Positions 1 through 9,325 of a stretch of DNA of 64,000 nucleotides are shown here, piece after piece (position 1 is the first letter of the stretch; each line of letters starts with the position of its first letter). The DNA lies in NCBI GenBank assembly GCA_023269675.1, contig JAHFSX010000019.1, positions 50,713-114,712 on the forward strand. Reading direction: 5' to 3'. The stretch is from Verrucomicrobiota bacterium. GTDB taxonomy: Bacteria > Verrucomicrobiota > Kiritimatiellia > RFP12 > UBA1067. The notes below the pieces were generated by a model. That model had not been told where the DNA came from, ran no database searches, and saw only the letters and a list, made by a program, of their open reading frames with translations. The position numbers and the translations under genes are program-made.

Positions 1-267
1 TTTGGGCTGTTCCTTCGGGAGTTGGCCGCCGTCCAGAAGATTTCTCAGCCGCTGTCGCACGGCACCTCCCTGTGGATGGGTCTTGGGCTGGTCGTGCTGG
101 GCGTCATCTTGAACGTGGCCGCGCTGGTTCGTTACCGCCGATACTTGAAAGACCTGGCCGCCGGCATTCTGCCCCAGCCGAAAGCGCGGCTCGAGACCGT
201 GGTTGCGGTCGCGCTGACCGTGCTCGGCGTTGCGACCATCATTTCGCTGCTGGTCATCGCATTTTAA
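1..267 (+). CDS. DUF202 (YidH-like) inner-membrane protein, C-terminal part
   Basis: The reading frame is open from the first base and stops at 265-267, so only about 88 C-terminal residues are visible. They contain two hydrophobic segments (around LVVLGVILNVAALV and VVAVALTVLGVATIISLLVI) joined by a basic loop with LVRYRRYLKDL. This RYxR loop between two membrane helices is the usual C-terminal half of the small DUF202/YidH membrane family, whose function is not established. The start lies upstream of the window. An internal ATG at 76 would give a shorter product but would cut into the first helix. Family call is by pattern recognition only. Confidence 0.6.
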   Translation, partial: FGLFLRELAAVQKISQPLSHGTSLWMGLGLVVLGVILNVAALVRYRRYLKDLAAGILPQPKARLETVVAVALTVLGVATIISLLVIAF

Positions 268-409
268 GTTACGAGGACGCATTTCTGCACCCCATGGAAT
301 CTTCTAGAAGCTAGCCCGCATTTTGGCGCACATTCTAAAATGCTGAACTACTCTGTGCGTAAGTCGCTGGATTTGCGTTGTGGTTCCCGACGCGCGGCAC
401 TTTTCTTTA

Positions 410-1217
410 AGAGATTTCTTCCGTACCAGGTCGTCACTGGCACGCAGACAACTGCGGCGAACAGCGCTTCGAGCCACGCGCCCGTACTTAGTTTGAGCAC
501 GGTCGCCACGCAGAGATTCTGTGCGTACTAGCCGATAGCAAAGAGCAGGATTCCCGGCCCTGCCAGCCACGATTTCCGCCAGCGCCGCCACGCGTACGCC
601 ATGAGGAATCCGAACAGCGCCACAGGATAAAGCCAAGCGAGGATATGTGCCCGTGCGAGCGTCTTGCCACATACAACAGCGAGGTCATGAAGCTGAGCAG
701 TATGATAAGTTGCTGCGGCGTTCCCCAGGTGCGATGTTGCCCGAGGAAACTCGTGCAACCAAAGGCGAGGAGGAGCACGGCCAGAACCCCGACCAGTCGA
801 ACGGGCAACCACGGTTTTTCAGCCCGGCCAGGGATTTGGTGATGGATGAAGAGGATGGGGAACAGGACACTCGCGCACGCGTGCCAGACGCTGATGGTGA
901 TCGTCCACGGTACGCTGATTCCGAGCCATACGCCGTAGCCGGTGAACTCCGGCACCGGCAGGTCGGTCTTGAGAATAGACGTCTTCGCCAGCAGGCCTTC
1001 ATAAAAAAAGGCTATAAGCGAGGCCGGCGAGGAAGAGTCCGGCTAACCCCATGCGCGAACGCAACGCGTACTCGCGAATGACCAGTACAGCCAGGCCGTA
1101 GCCGACTAGGAGAAACAGCAGAGTGCCGGGTCGTACGAAACCGGACAACGGCGTGCTGCCTGTGACCAATTCCGGCACAACGCTTGAAAATAGGATCAAC
1201 GCGATTATCGGCCACAT
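410..1217 (-). pseudogene. Decayed copy of the polytopic membrane protein encoded at 12456-13367
   Basis: Three minus-strand reading frames in succession match the intact 303-residue paralogue at 12456-13367. The first (from ATG at 1217) reads MWPIIALILFSSVVPELV, against MWPIIALTLFSSIVPELI in the paralogue. The frame breaks at a run of seven A at 1003-1009, where this copy is one base longer. The second frame carries PEFTGYGVWLGISVPWTI and continues to about 670. There roughly 75-80 bp present in the paralogue are missing and the frame shifts again. The third frame carries AYAWRRWRKSWLAGPG and ends at a TAG near 530, where the paralogue has Trp (IGWYAQN). One frameshift, one deletion and one nonsense change make a sequencing artefact unlikely as the whole explanation. 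No lgt gene accompanies this copy. Confidence 0.85.
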
Positions 1218-1491
1218 CGACATCCCTCTATTTGCACTCTGATATAAACCACCCCCTCCACCTTCTCTTGCAGGTCAGTATAGCACAGCGTCGATTTACA
1301 GTGTTAATGGCGCGCCGCACCTGAGCCGTTTACAAAACATTCCAATGGGTTGCTGTCAAACAACCCATCTTCAATGATACGGAACGATTATGCTTTCTGG
1401 ACCCTTCCAACTCGGGCCTGAGAATGCGGGGCGGGCACGCGGGACAGGTGGCGGCGGACACCGCTGACGAAAACGCCAATTTCTCGTGTTA

Positions 1492-3495
1492 TTATTTCGG
1501 AGCGAAAGGGCCGTGGCGGACCGAATTCGTGATGAAGTTGATGCGGGCCAGAAAGACGTTCGAGGGCTGACCGTTGTTGAAGCTGGGAAGTTTCATCGTG
1601 CGGATGACCTCGAGGCGTAGTGTATCCTTGGCCTCCTCGTAGTGGGAAAAGTGGTAGTTGTGCTCGGAGTCCAGAAGCGCGTAGAGCGGGCGCTCGGGAT
1701 ATTTTTCGTGGACGGCCATGACAAGCGGGACGGGATTGGCATTGGGGGCGGGCACGACGCGCGGGCGGAGGGAGAGCAACAGTTGGGGGGCGCGTTCGCC
1801 GAAGACGACGGAATTGCGCGGAACGAGCCTTGCGATGTCGGCAACAGCCTGTTTATGCAAGTGGCCTCTTTGCGTCAATTCTCGTGCGCCGCTGCGCCAG
1901 ACCGGGTTGGCCAACGTCGCGCACAGGAGGAATGCGACAAACAGGAGATGCCAGCGTACGCCGCGGCGCAAGAGCCCCGGCAAACCCCAGACGGCAAAGA
2001 AAATGGCGATCACGGAAACCTGCAAGACACAGGCTACGTTCCGGATGGTCGGAGAAAAGATCGTTGTGAACTTGTGGGCTTCGCAAAGGGGTATGGTGGA
2101 ATAGCAGAGGTCCGCCACGCCGAGCGCAGAAATCGCGACGCCAGCGGCGACCCATACGGTCGGCTTGCGGAGCCGCGCCCATAGGCCGAGGAGCGTGAAT
2201 AACCCGGTTGCGGCGAGAAGGTAGGGACCATTGCGCGCCCACATGACGCGAGGCGGAAGGTTGTACGCATTGGACAGATAAGGTGAAATGGACTCGCCCG
2301 CGTTTGGGGGCACATTGAAGGAGAAGTAGCTCACGATCACGTACACAACAGCGAAGAGAAGCAAGGCTACCCCCCAACGACTTTCCTTGCCTGCCCACAG
2401 CTTCAGGTCATGGCGGGCCTCAAACCACAGGACGGGCACAAAGGCTATAATGGGGATATAGTAGTGGGCGTAGAAGACGGGTAGAATGATAATGCCAGCT
2501 GCGTACAGCGGGAGCACCAGATAGAGCAGGAGGCGTCCGTCCCAGCGCCGTGGCGCTTCCGTCAACCGCCTGAGCAGCAAGAGGCCCGGCAGCACTAGGA
2601 AAAACGCGATCCAAACGCTCAGAAGGCCGTCCGACGGGCACCGGGGAAACGAGGACAGACCTTTAAACGTCTGTTCCCAGTGGAACGGGTTGGGGAGCGG
2701 ATAGCTCGAGTTGGAGAGCGCCAGCAGTTTTTCGATGGAGGTGTCCTGCGAGGCCGCATCCTCCCAGATCAACAGCCGGATCAGTCCGTACTGGATGCAC
2801 GCGGAACTGGCGAACCCGGCTAAAAACGACGCGATCCGCGCGGACCGTGTCGCGCGGCAAGCGGACATGGCTGCGGCGCTGACGCCGAGTGGGAACAGAA
2901 CCCAGATGGATTGCTTGACCCAAAGACCGAGGCCGAAGATGCATCCGCCCAGAAACGGGTAGACGAGTCCTTTCTTGCGGGTGACGACGTAGCCTATCAT
3001 CAAGACGGAGGCCATCAGAACATCGCTGCAGACGGTCCGTTCATATACCGTGAGAAACGGATTCAGCAGGCACGTGGCGCAGAGTACGAAGGCAATCCAA
3101 GGGAGCGTCTTGCGCGACAGGAAATGGAACAGGCACAGCCAGGCGGCAGTGTTGATGAGTAACGGAAAGACGCGGTGCGACCAAGTGGTCTGTCCGAAAA
3201 CCTCGAAGGCACCCCACGTTAGCAGATGGGTAGAAGGGCAGATGGCATAGGTACACGGCGCCGAGCGCGTAGCGGAGATGAAACGGTCGCGGATGAATTT
3301 TTGCCGGCCGCCTCCGGTGTAAAAGCCTTCATCCGTTTGGAAGTAGCCGTACTCGGTCAGCGAGGGGGTGCCACCGTCGCAATCGATCCACGCCCAGCGA
3401 GTGCCAACCATCAAAAGCAGGAGCAGGCTGCCGAAAACGACCCGCGACAGGATCGTCCGGTCCAAGACAGCTTTACACACTGCTACAACCCGCAT
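1492..3495 (-). CDS. GT-C-fold membrane glycosyltransferase (PMT/ArnT-like)
   Basis: This is a 667-residue polytopic protein with roughly a dozen hydrophobic segments. The first (residues about 16-37) is followed by an extracytoplasmic loop holding D55-E56 in QTDEGFYTGGG. An acidic pair in the first loop is the usual catalytic feature of GT-C enzymes that use lipid-linked sugars (protein mannosyltransferase, ArnT and relatives). The C-terminal 120 residues are a soluble periplasmic portion. The likely role is transfer of a sugar from a polyprenyl phosphate carrier to an envelope acceptor; the acceptor cannot be read from sequence. The start at 3495 has a good ribosome site (AAGGAG) just upstream. 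It is divergent from the WecE-type gene at 3891, consistent with a surface-polysaccharide setting. Confidence 0.7.
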   Translation of the reverse strand: MRVVAVCKAVLDRTILSRVVFGSLLLLLMVGTRWAWIDCDGGTPSLTEYGYFQTDEGFYTGGGRQKFIRDRFISATRSAPCTYAICPSTHLLTWGAFEVFGQTTWSHRVFPLLINTAAWLCLFHFLSRKTLPWIAFVLCATCLLNPFLTVYERTVCSDVLMASVLMIGYVVTRKKGLVYPFLGGCIFGLGLWVKQSIWVLFPLGVSAAAMSACRATRSARIASFLAGFASSACIQYGLIRLLIWEDAASQDTSIEKLLALSNSSYPLPNPFHWEQTFKGLSSFPRCPSDGLLSVWIAFFLVLPGLLLLRRLTEAPRRWDGRLLLYLVLPLYAAGIIILPVFYAHYYIPIIAFVPVLWFEARHDLKLWAGKESRWGVALLLFAVVYVIVSYFSFNVPPNAGESISPYLSNAYNLPPRVMWARNGPYLLAATGLFTLLGLWARLRKPTVWVAAGVAISALGVADLCYSTIPLCEAHKFTTIFSPTIRNVACVLQVSVIAIFFAVWGLPGLLRRGVRWHLLFVAFLLCATLANPVWRSGARELTQRGHLHKQAVADIARLVPRNSVVFGERAPQLLLSLRPRVVPAPNANPVPLVMAVHEKYPERPLYALLDSEHNYHFSHYEEAKDTLRLEVIRTMKLPSFNNGQPSNVFLARINFITNSVRHGPFAPK

Positions 3496-3890
3496 GCCAC
3501 TCCTTAATTAAGAGACAAGAGAACTTTTATCGGAAATCTAACACAGATGGCGAAAGGCTTCAACCCCATCGTCCCAATAAATGAGTTTTCTTTTTGCCTA
3601 TACGCGAGAGCGAGCCAAGGCCGGCCGTGAGGCTTGCTCCAGGCGCGGTTGACTTGAATTGTGGCTCGGCTGTTGAATGTGGTCTCGGTTGTTTATGAAC
3701 ATATGCGGGACGTCTGTAGGCCGGAATGCAGTTCCGATCGGGGTGAGGGAATTTTCTGCCGCCGAGTGCAAAGATCGGTTGACGGTGCGTCGCGTTCTCG
3801 ACAATTTTGAGCCTGATGGGCAAGATTTTGCTGTCGGCGAAATAGGGCGTCCGCGTGATCGGCGGGCTGCTCGATGACTGGAGTTGGTGC
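3496..3890. other. Divergent intergenic region, 395 bp, no gene recognised
   Basis: This region separates the GT-C gene (minus) from the aminotransferase gene (plus) and must hold both promoters. The first 100 bases are AT-richer than the surroundings (TTAATTAAGAG and CCAATAAATGAG stretches). A 66-codon plus-strand frame at 3677-3877 gives a protein with no recognisable family and no ribosome site, so I do not call it. Confidence 0.4.
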
Positions 3891-5074
3891 GTGGAGATTC
3901 CGTTCAATAGACCGCATAGTTCCGGCACCGAACTCGGCAACATCGCCGAAGCGGTTGCCTGCGGAAAAACATCCGGTAACGGGCCTTTCACGAGAATGTG
4001 TCAGCAGTTCTTCGAGGACCGATACGGGTTCACGAAGTGCCTGTTGACGACATCCGGGACGGACGCGTTGGAGATGCTCGCCGGTATCCAGCCGGGGGAT
4101 GAGGTGATCGTGCCGTCGTACACGTTCGTCTCGACGGCGCTGGCGTTCGCGCGCCAGGGGGCGAGCCTCGTGTTTGCCGATAGTTGCCGGGACAATCCAA
4201 ACCCGGATGCGGCGACGATCGAGCCGCTGATCACGACGCGCACCCGCGCGATCGTGCCAGTCCACTATGCGGGCGTCGCCTGCGACATGGGTGCGGTGAC
4301 GGCACTGGCAGCCAAGCACGACCTTCTCGTCATCGAGGATGCCGCGCACGCCGTCGACGCGTATTACACCGGCGATATGCCTGCCGGGCCCTGCCCGTGG
4401 CACAAGCGGGCGGAGGGGCGCGACAGGCGCCACCCGTTGGGCGGGATCGGGCATCTCGGCTGCTTTTCGTTCCACGAAACGAAGAACATCCAGTGCGGTG
4501 AGGGCGGCTTGCTGACGGTCAACGATCCGCGGTTTTTTCAGCGAGCGGAGATCGTATGGGAGAAGGGGACCAACCGGGAGGAGGGTCTTCGGGGCGCTGT
4601 AAGCAAGTATCAGTGGGTCGATGTGGGTTCCTCGTTTCAGCCCTCGGATATCACGGCCGCCTTCTCTGGGCGCAACTGAAGGCGCTCCGGCTGATTCAAG
4701 ATAGGCGTCTCTTGCTCTGGGAGCACTACCGGTCAGGGCTTCAAACTCTGACTGATGCGGGTGTTCTCCGCGGCCCCGTAATTCCGCCGTATGCGACGAA
4801 CAACGCGCACATGTTCTACCTGGTCTGCGAGTCGGCTGAGGAGCGGCGCGGGCTTGCCGAACATTTGTCGGCGAACGGCGTCCAGACGGCGACGCATTAT
4901 CAGAGTCTTCACGATTCGATGTATTACCGGAACAAGTATGTTGGTCCTGAGATGGTCAACTGCAAGCGGTATGTGGACTGCCTCCTGCGGTTGCCATTGT
5001 TCTACGGGTTGGACGTGTCAGAGGTTGAGTTTGTCGTGTCGAAGGTCAAAGACTTCTTTGACAGTGGTGTGTGA
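3891..5074 (+). pseudogene. wecE: DegT/DnrJ/EryC1 sugar aminotransferase (WecE/RffA type), frameshifted
   Basis: The two halves together match dTDP-4-dehydro-6-deoxy-D-glucose 4-aminotransferase (WecE/RffA) over its whole length. That PLP enzyme makes dTDP-4-amino-4,6-dideoxygalactose for cell-surface glycans. The first half opens with VEIPFNRPHSSGTEL and contains PSYTFVSTALAF, VPVHYAGVACDMGAV, VIEDAAHAV and the PLP lysine K198 in FHETKN. Near 4664-4666 the frame breaks: GSSFQPSDITAAF is followed by a stop at 4677. The +1 frame then continues at once with LWAQLKALRLIQDRR, NAHMFYL and LLRLPLFYGL to a stop at 5074. One missing base (TTCTCTGG where TTCCTCTGG would restore the reading) explains the break. 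The GTG at 3891 is preferred over the GTG at 3855 because homology starts there. It is either a recent pseudogene or a base-call error. Confidence 0.85.
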
Positions 5075-5155
5075 TGGCTGATTAGCAGTTGGCCGGTGCA
5101 ACAGGGTGTCGGCAGTGCGGTTATCCCGTTTTTTGATAAGCTGGCTGTCGCCGGA

Positions 5156-5989
5156 CTACCGCCTGGATGAACGTGTTGTTGCCATTGTCCGAATGGCGGC
5201 CACACCTATAAGAAGCAGGCAGGAAAGGCCGATGATCGTGGGATTAGCGGGGAGATCCGCGCTGTAGGCGGTCAGAAGGCCGGCCCACGTCGTGAGCACG
5301 CCCAACGCCACGGAGATCGCGATCACGGCCCACAGCCGACGCGCGAGAAGCAGGGCTGTCGCGGGGATCACCACCAAGAGGCAGAAAACCAGCAATGCGC
5401 CGCCGCTCTTTGAAGCGCCTGATACTACTAGACCCAACAGGAAGAAGAAGAGTCCTTCCCAGAACCAGCAACGGACGCCCATGACACATGCCGCCTCGCG
5501 GTCCAGGAACGCGTAGAGCACGGGACGCAGAAACAGCAACAAGACCGCCAGCGACGGCACGCCCGTCAACAGCAAGACCCAGCGGTCGCGCGGGCTGCTG
5601 ACAATCAGGTCGCCGTAAAGCATGGCCTTGATCTCTTCAAGACCGAAGCCGCTCTGCGCCACCAGCAACACGCTGGCACTGGACGCCAGCAGGAACACGG
5701 TGCCGAGCACCACGTCCTTGGGCAGGTGCTGCCTCTTCTCCGGGAGCGTCAGCATGAACACGACCGCGCCGGTCACCAGGGCCGAACCCGCCAGCGGCGA
5801 GAAGTGGAAGACCAGCGCCAGCGCCAGGCCGAACGTCGCCGCCTCGGAGAGCGCGATGCTGATGAACACGATGCGCTTGAGAACCACGAACACCCCGAAC
5901 GCGCTGCACACCGCCGCCATGACCGTGCCGCAGAGCACCGCCTCGGGAAAGAGACCCGTGAACGACACCGCATCCCGCAAGAGGCTCAT
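5156..5989 (-). CDS. Metal ABC transporter permease (ABC-3 family, ZnuB/MntB-like)
   Basis: A 277-residue integral membrane protein with about eight hydrophobic segments. It opens with FPEAVLCGTVMAAVCSAFGV and carries the family's VLKRIVFISIALSEAATFG region, where ZnuB/TroC proteins have a conserved motif after the first helices, and SGGALLVFCLLVVIPATAL near residue 210. The family forms the membrane channel for Zn2+, Mn2+ or Fe2+ import with a cognate ATPase and binding protein. Its ATG (5989) overlaps the stop of the ATPase gene as ATGA, so the two are translationally coupled. It is the last gene of the operon and ends in a converging position with the wecE-like gene. The metal cannot be deduced. 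Confidence 0.88.
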   Translation of the reverse strand: MSLLRDAVSFTGLFPEAVLCGTVMAAVCSAFGVFVVLKRIVFISIALSEAATFGLALALVFHFSPLAGSALVTGAVVFMLTLPEKRQHLPKDVVLGTVFLLASSASVLLVAQSGFGLEEIKAMLYGDLIVSSPRDRWVLLLTGVPSLAVLLLFLRPVLYAFLDREAACVMGVRCWFWEGLFFFLLGLVVSGASKSGGALLVFCLLVVIPATALLLARRLWAVIAISVALGVLTTWAGLLTAYSADLPANPTIIGLSCLLLIGVAAIRTMATTRSSRR

Positions 5990-6657
5990 GTTGCCGCCTC
6001 CGACACGTCGGCGAGGCGTACGCCCCGCTTGTCCACGCGGCAGACCTGCCGGGCCAAGGCCGCGCACTGGTCCATACGGTGATGGACCCACAGTATGGTT
6101 TTTCCCTCGGTCTCGTGAAGGGAGCGGATCAGTTTCAGCAGGCCGGATTCGGATGATGCGTCCAGTCCAGCCGTGGGTTCATCCAGCACGAGCACCTCGG
6201 CCTGTGTCACCACGGCACGCGCCAGCAGGGTTTTCTGGCGCAGCCCGCCGGAGAGTTCGCCGAAGTGCTTGTGCTGATGGGGCTCCAAGCCGAACCGTGC
6301 GATCACGGCGTCCACGCGTGCGTGCTGCCCGCTGTCCATCCGCCCCCAGCAACCGCGTTCAGGGTAGAGCCCCATGCAGACGAGGTCGCGCACCGAAACC
6401 GGGTAGATCGGGTCGAGCTGTTTCTGCTGCGGCACGTAGGCGGGCGGGTGTCCGCCGAAATCGCAGATGATCTCGCCACCCTGGTGCGTGATCAGGCCGA
6501 GGCACGCTTTCAGCAGCGTGGTCTTGCCCGCGCCGTTCGGCCCGACGAACGGCAGAAGGGTGCCGCGGGGGACCGTCAGGTCGATGCGGTCGAGCACGAT
6601 GTCCCGGCCGTAGGCGACGGTGACGCCCCGGCACTGGATGACAGGGTTTCTGTTCAT
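5986..6657 (-). CDS. Metal ABC transporter ATP-binding protein (ZnuC/MntB-like)
   Basis: A 223-residue ABC ATPase. Walker A is GPNGAGKTT (residues 39-47), the signature is LSGGLRQK, Walker B is VLVLDEPTAGLD and the switch histidine lies in LWVHHRMDQ. The Q-loop stretch YVPQQKQLDPIYPVSVRDLV is typical of the ZnuC/TroB/MntA branch of metal importers. The start at 6657 overlaps the stop of the binding-protein gene by ATGA. Both ends of this gene therefore use coupled ATGA junctions, which fixes the start and supports a tight operon. It powers the permease encoded directly downstream. Confidence 0.9.
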   Translation of the reverse strand: MNRNPVIQCRGVTVAYGRDIVLDRIDLTVPRGTLLPFVGPNGAGKTTLLKACLGLITHQGGEIICDFGGHPPAYVPQQKQLDPIYPVSVRDLVCMGLYPERGCWGRMDSGQHARVDAVIARFGLEPHQHKHFGELSGGLRQKTLLARAVVTQAEVLVLDEPTAGLDASSESGLLKLIRSLHETEGKTILWVHHRMDQCAALARQVCRVDKRGVRLADVSEAAT

Positions 6658-7661
6658 AACGCCGCGCCCACCTTCCGGATCACGTTGTCCAGCATCTCCA
6701 GATAGCTTGCCGCTTCCGGTGAGCCGCCGGTCATCGTCGGGACCGCCACGACCTTCGCGCCGGTGCGCGAGGCCACGAATTCGGCGGCCTTGAGCGTGTA
6801 GAAGGGCTCCTGCAGGATCACGCGGACCTTGCGGGCCTCGGCCTCGGAAACCAGCGCGGCCAGGTGTTTGGCGGAGGGGGGGATGCCCGGCTTGGGCTCC
6901 AGCTGAAGGTCTCCACGTAAGCCGAACCGCTCCGTCAGATAGACCCAACTGCGGTGATAGGTCACGATGGTCTTGCCCTGATGCGGACGCATCGTCCCGT
7001 ACCAGCCGCCGGCCTTGTCGACTGCGCCTTTTTCAGACAGGAGGGCTTCCAGCCGTTTTTCAGAGGCCGATTTCCACAGATTCTCGCCGCCGAGGGAGTC
7101 GACCAGCGCCGTCCCGAACATGCGGGTGTCCAGGTCGCGCTCGAACCGGTGAAGGTTCTCCTCGAATTTGGCCTTGTGTTCCGGGTACAGGGCGCTCAGT
7201 CGTTCGGAGAGGGTCGCGGCCACCAGCCGCCCGTTGAGCGGGTCGAGCCAGTAGTGCGGGTTGCCCTCCGGGTGGACGTCGCCCTGATCGCGCGTCACGC
7301 GCTGGGTCGGAACCTCCAGCCGGATGACGTGGTCGGAGGCGTCGATGTGCCTGGGCATCCCCACATGGATGCGGGTATTGCGGGCATCGCGCAAGATGAC
7401 CGGCTCCCAGCCGATCTCCAACTCCATGCCGATGCGGATCCACACGTCCGCGTCGCGTGCCCGCACGATGAAGCCGGGCTTGGCGGTGAGCGTGTGCGGG
7501 TCCTCGCGCCCGGTGGTGATGCTCGACACCTCCGCCAAGTCGCCCGCGACGGCGCGGGTGATGTCCGCGAGGTCTGTGGTCGTGGTCACAATCTTGATCC
7601 CCGCCGCCTGCGCGTTGGTCAGGCAGGCCGCAGCCGACAGCATTAAATTGAACTTGTTCAT
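6654..7661 (-). CDS. Periplasmic metal-binding protein of ABC transporter (ZnuA/TroA-like)
   Basis: 335 residues with a signal peptide (MNKFNLMLSAAACLTNAQA). The cluster A-I metal-binding fold is visible as IKIVTTTTDLADITRAVAGD at the mature N-terminus. The candidate metal ligands lie in the usual places: His in EDPHTLTAKPG, His in EGNPHYWLDP, His in VTYHRSWVYL, and Glu in LQEPFYTLKAAEF. The long His/Asp-rich loop of many zinc-specific ZnuA proteins is absent, so manganese or iron specificity is possible. The gene lies 64 bp downstream of the porin and overlaps the ATPase gene by four bases. It captures the metal in the periplasm and delivers it to the permease. Confidence 0.88.
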   Translation of the reverse strand: MNKFNLMLSAAACLTNAQAAGIKIVTTTTDLADITRAVAGDLAEVSSITTGREDPHTLTAKPGFIVRARDADVWIRIGMELEIGWEPVILRDARNTRIHVGMPRHIDASDHVIRLEVPTQRVTRDQGDVHPEGNPHYWLDPLNGRLVAATLSERLSALYPEHKAKFEENLHRFERDLDTRMFGTALVDSLGGENLWKSASEKRLEALLSEKGAVDKAGGWYGTMRPHQGKTIVTYHRSWVYLTERFGLRGDLQLEPKPGIPPSAKHLAALVSEAEARKVRVILQEPFYTLKAAEFVASRTGAKVVAVPTMTGGSPEAASYLEMLDNVIRKVGAAL

Positions 7662-7725
7662 TTCGTCTTCTTCCCGTTGAGATTTGCGAGCCGCAGACGG
7701 ACGCCTCGGGGAGGCGACCCTACCG

Positions 7726-9168
7726 TTAAAAGTCGTGAGCGCCGTGTTTGCCGAAGGTGACTTCCCACTGCAGCGCCAACTCCAGCGCGTCCTCGCGCCC
7801 GTCGTCGGTCGCGTACCAGCCCCGGCCGGCCTGCGCCCGCAACAGCGAGAACTCCGAGAGTTTCCACTCCAGCACCGCCGCAAGGCGGTACGAGTCGCCA
7901 TAGGAGACGGAGCCGTCCACAGGCGTGCTCAGATCGTTGATCAATCCGACCTGGTCCCACCGCAAGCCTGTGCGCCACTGCGGCAGCAAGCCGTACAGCG
8001 ACTGAACATAGTAGCCGTCCTGCCGCGCGGTCCACGGCGCGCCCGCCCACCCGCCCACGCCGTCGAGGTCCTGATCGCGGTAGAAGTACTCACCCTGAAC
8101 GATCCAGTCCCCCTGGCCGTGAGCCCGCTTGGCGTCGTACTTATATACGAAGTCGGTGCCGAAGATCCGCGAGTCGCCGTCCGCCCCCGCCGCGTCATCT
8201 TCAGACCAACGCTGCTGACGTCCCGAGAGCGCGGACAGCCCGAATTGCAGCGCGTGGTTGGGTCCCAGATCGGGTCCCGCCTTGACGAAGGCCGTGTACA
8301 GCCGGGGGGCGTCGTGTTGCGGCATCGCCTCCGCATCCGAGACGTTGAACGACTGTTCGTTCCCGCCGTTGAACAGCTCGGTTCCGAACAGCAGATAGAA
8401 CGGCGTCGGCGCAAGCCAGGTGAGCTGCAGGCCCTTGTCGCTGAGACCCTCTTCGCCGAACATCGCGTTGTACACCAGCGGCGCATCAAAGAAGTCCCAA
8501 GCGTGCGCATGTTGCCGGTTCAGGCGGCCGATGCCGCTCTTGATCTTGCCGCCGCTGAGCGTGAGCCCGTATGGCAGCGAGGTGGTCTGAAGAACCGCCT
8601 CCTCGAAACCCGCGCTCTCCTCGTCCACGGCGACCGTGGCCCAGGCGCGGAAATAGGGATCGACCTCCGCCGAAAGCCCGATCTCCACCTCCCGCAGGTT
8701 GAACCCGTTTTCCGGTCCGCCCGGTTCCCCCTGGCTTTCGAACCCGCTGATCCTGTTGCGCAGGTTGCCGATGCCGTCCTTGGCGTCGGTATGATAGAAG
8801 TTGAGATCCAGCACTACGGAGAGGTCGAGGTCGGCACCCTTGACGCCCTGCGCCTGAGGCACCAGCACCGCAGCCGACTGCTTGAGCGAGTCGTAGAGGG
8901 AGGGCGGCGCAACGGTTGCGCCTGGCGTTCCCGGCGGTTGGGGGCTCGCTGCAGCGACGGTGACCTGTTTTTTCAGCATGTCTTTGAGTTCAGCCATTTC
9001 GCGGGTGTGCTGCTCCTGCAGGGTGGTCACCTGTTGCCGGAGCGCCTTCACCTCGTCCTCAAGTTTCTGGTAGCGTGCGTCGCCGGTCTGGGCCAGCACA
9101 CCGGTGGCGGCAAAGGAGAGTGCGGCTCCCGCCACGAGAGCCCTCGCGCGTAATGAAGTCGTTTTCAT
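7726..9168 (-). CDS. Outer-membrane porin-like beta-barrel with N-terminal coiled coil
   Basis: A 480-residue protein starting MKTTSLRARALVAGAALSF with a signal peptide ending near AAT/VLAQ. Residues about 35-70 form a short coiled coil (LEDEVKALRQQVTTLQEQ). The rest alternates polar and hydrophobic residues as amphipathic strands (for example LDLSVVLDLNFYH, YRLAAVLEWKLSEFSLLRAQ) and ends in Phe, the usual outer-membrane-barrel terminus. A coiled-coil N-terminus followed by a barrel resembles trimeric OprO/P-like and zinc-regulated porins. Its place directly upstream of a ZnuA-like gene suggests it lets a metal ion or metal chelate through the outer membrane; this is inference from context. 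An in-frame ATG at 9252 exists, but the signal peptide supports the start at 9168. Confidence 0.75.
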   Translation of the reverse strand: MKTTSLRARALVAGAALSFAATGVLAQTGDARYQKLEDEVKALRQQVTTLQEQHTREMAELKDMLKKQVTVAAASPQPPGTPGATVAPPSLYDSLKQSAAVLVPQAQGVKGADLDLSVVLDLNFYHTDAKDGIGNLRNRISGFESQGEPGGPENGFNLREVEIGLSAEVDPYFRAWATVAVDEESAGFEEAVLQTTSLPYGLTLSGGKIKSGIGRLNRQHAHAWDFFDAPLVYNAMFGEEGLSDKGLQLTWLAPTPFYLLFGTELFNGGNEQSFNVSDAEAMPQHDAPRLYTAFVKAGPDLGPNHALQFGLSALSGRQQRWSEDDAAGADGDSRIFGTDFVYKYDAKRAHGQGDWIVQGEYFYRDQDLDGVGGWAGAPWTARQDGYYVQSLYGLLPQWRTGLRWDQVGLINDLSTPVDGSVSYGDSYRLAAVLEWKLSEFSLLRAQAGRGWYATDDGREDALELALQWEVTFGKHGAHDF

Positions 9169-9325
9169 ATGGGAAAAAGGATGTGCCGACACGCCTCGCG
9201 TATGCGGCAACGGAAACGTTGGGGACTGCAACATGTCCAAACGTGGGCGCAATGCGCCCGTTGCGCGGAGATCATGTCACGAGGAAAGGCAGGCGACGGA
9301 ACGCCGCTGCCACCGCCGGAATATG

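Noticed and set aside
3677..3877. 66-codon frame ahead of the WecE-type gene
   Set aside because: No ribosome site, no family, and the codons run into the aminotransferase start in another phase.
7684..9153. Long plus-strand open frame (489 codons) opposite the porin gene
   Set aside because: High GC at third positions leaves the opposite strand open. The product is Arg/Ala/Val-rich with no family, and the porin on the other strand has clear signal, barrel and terminal Phe.
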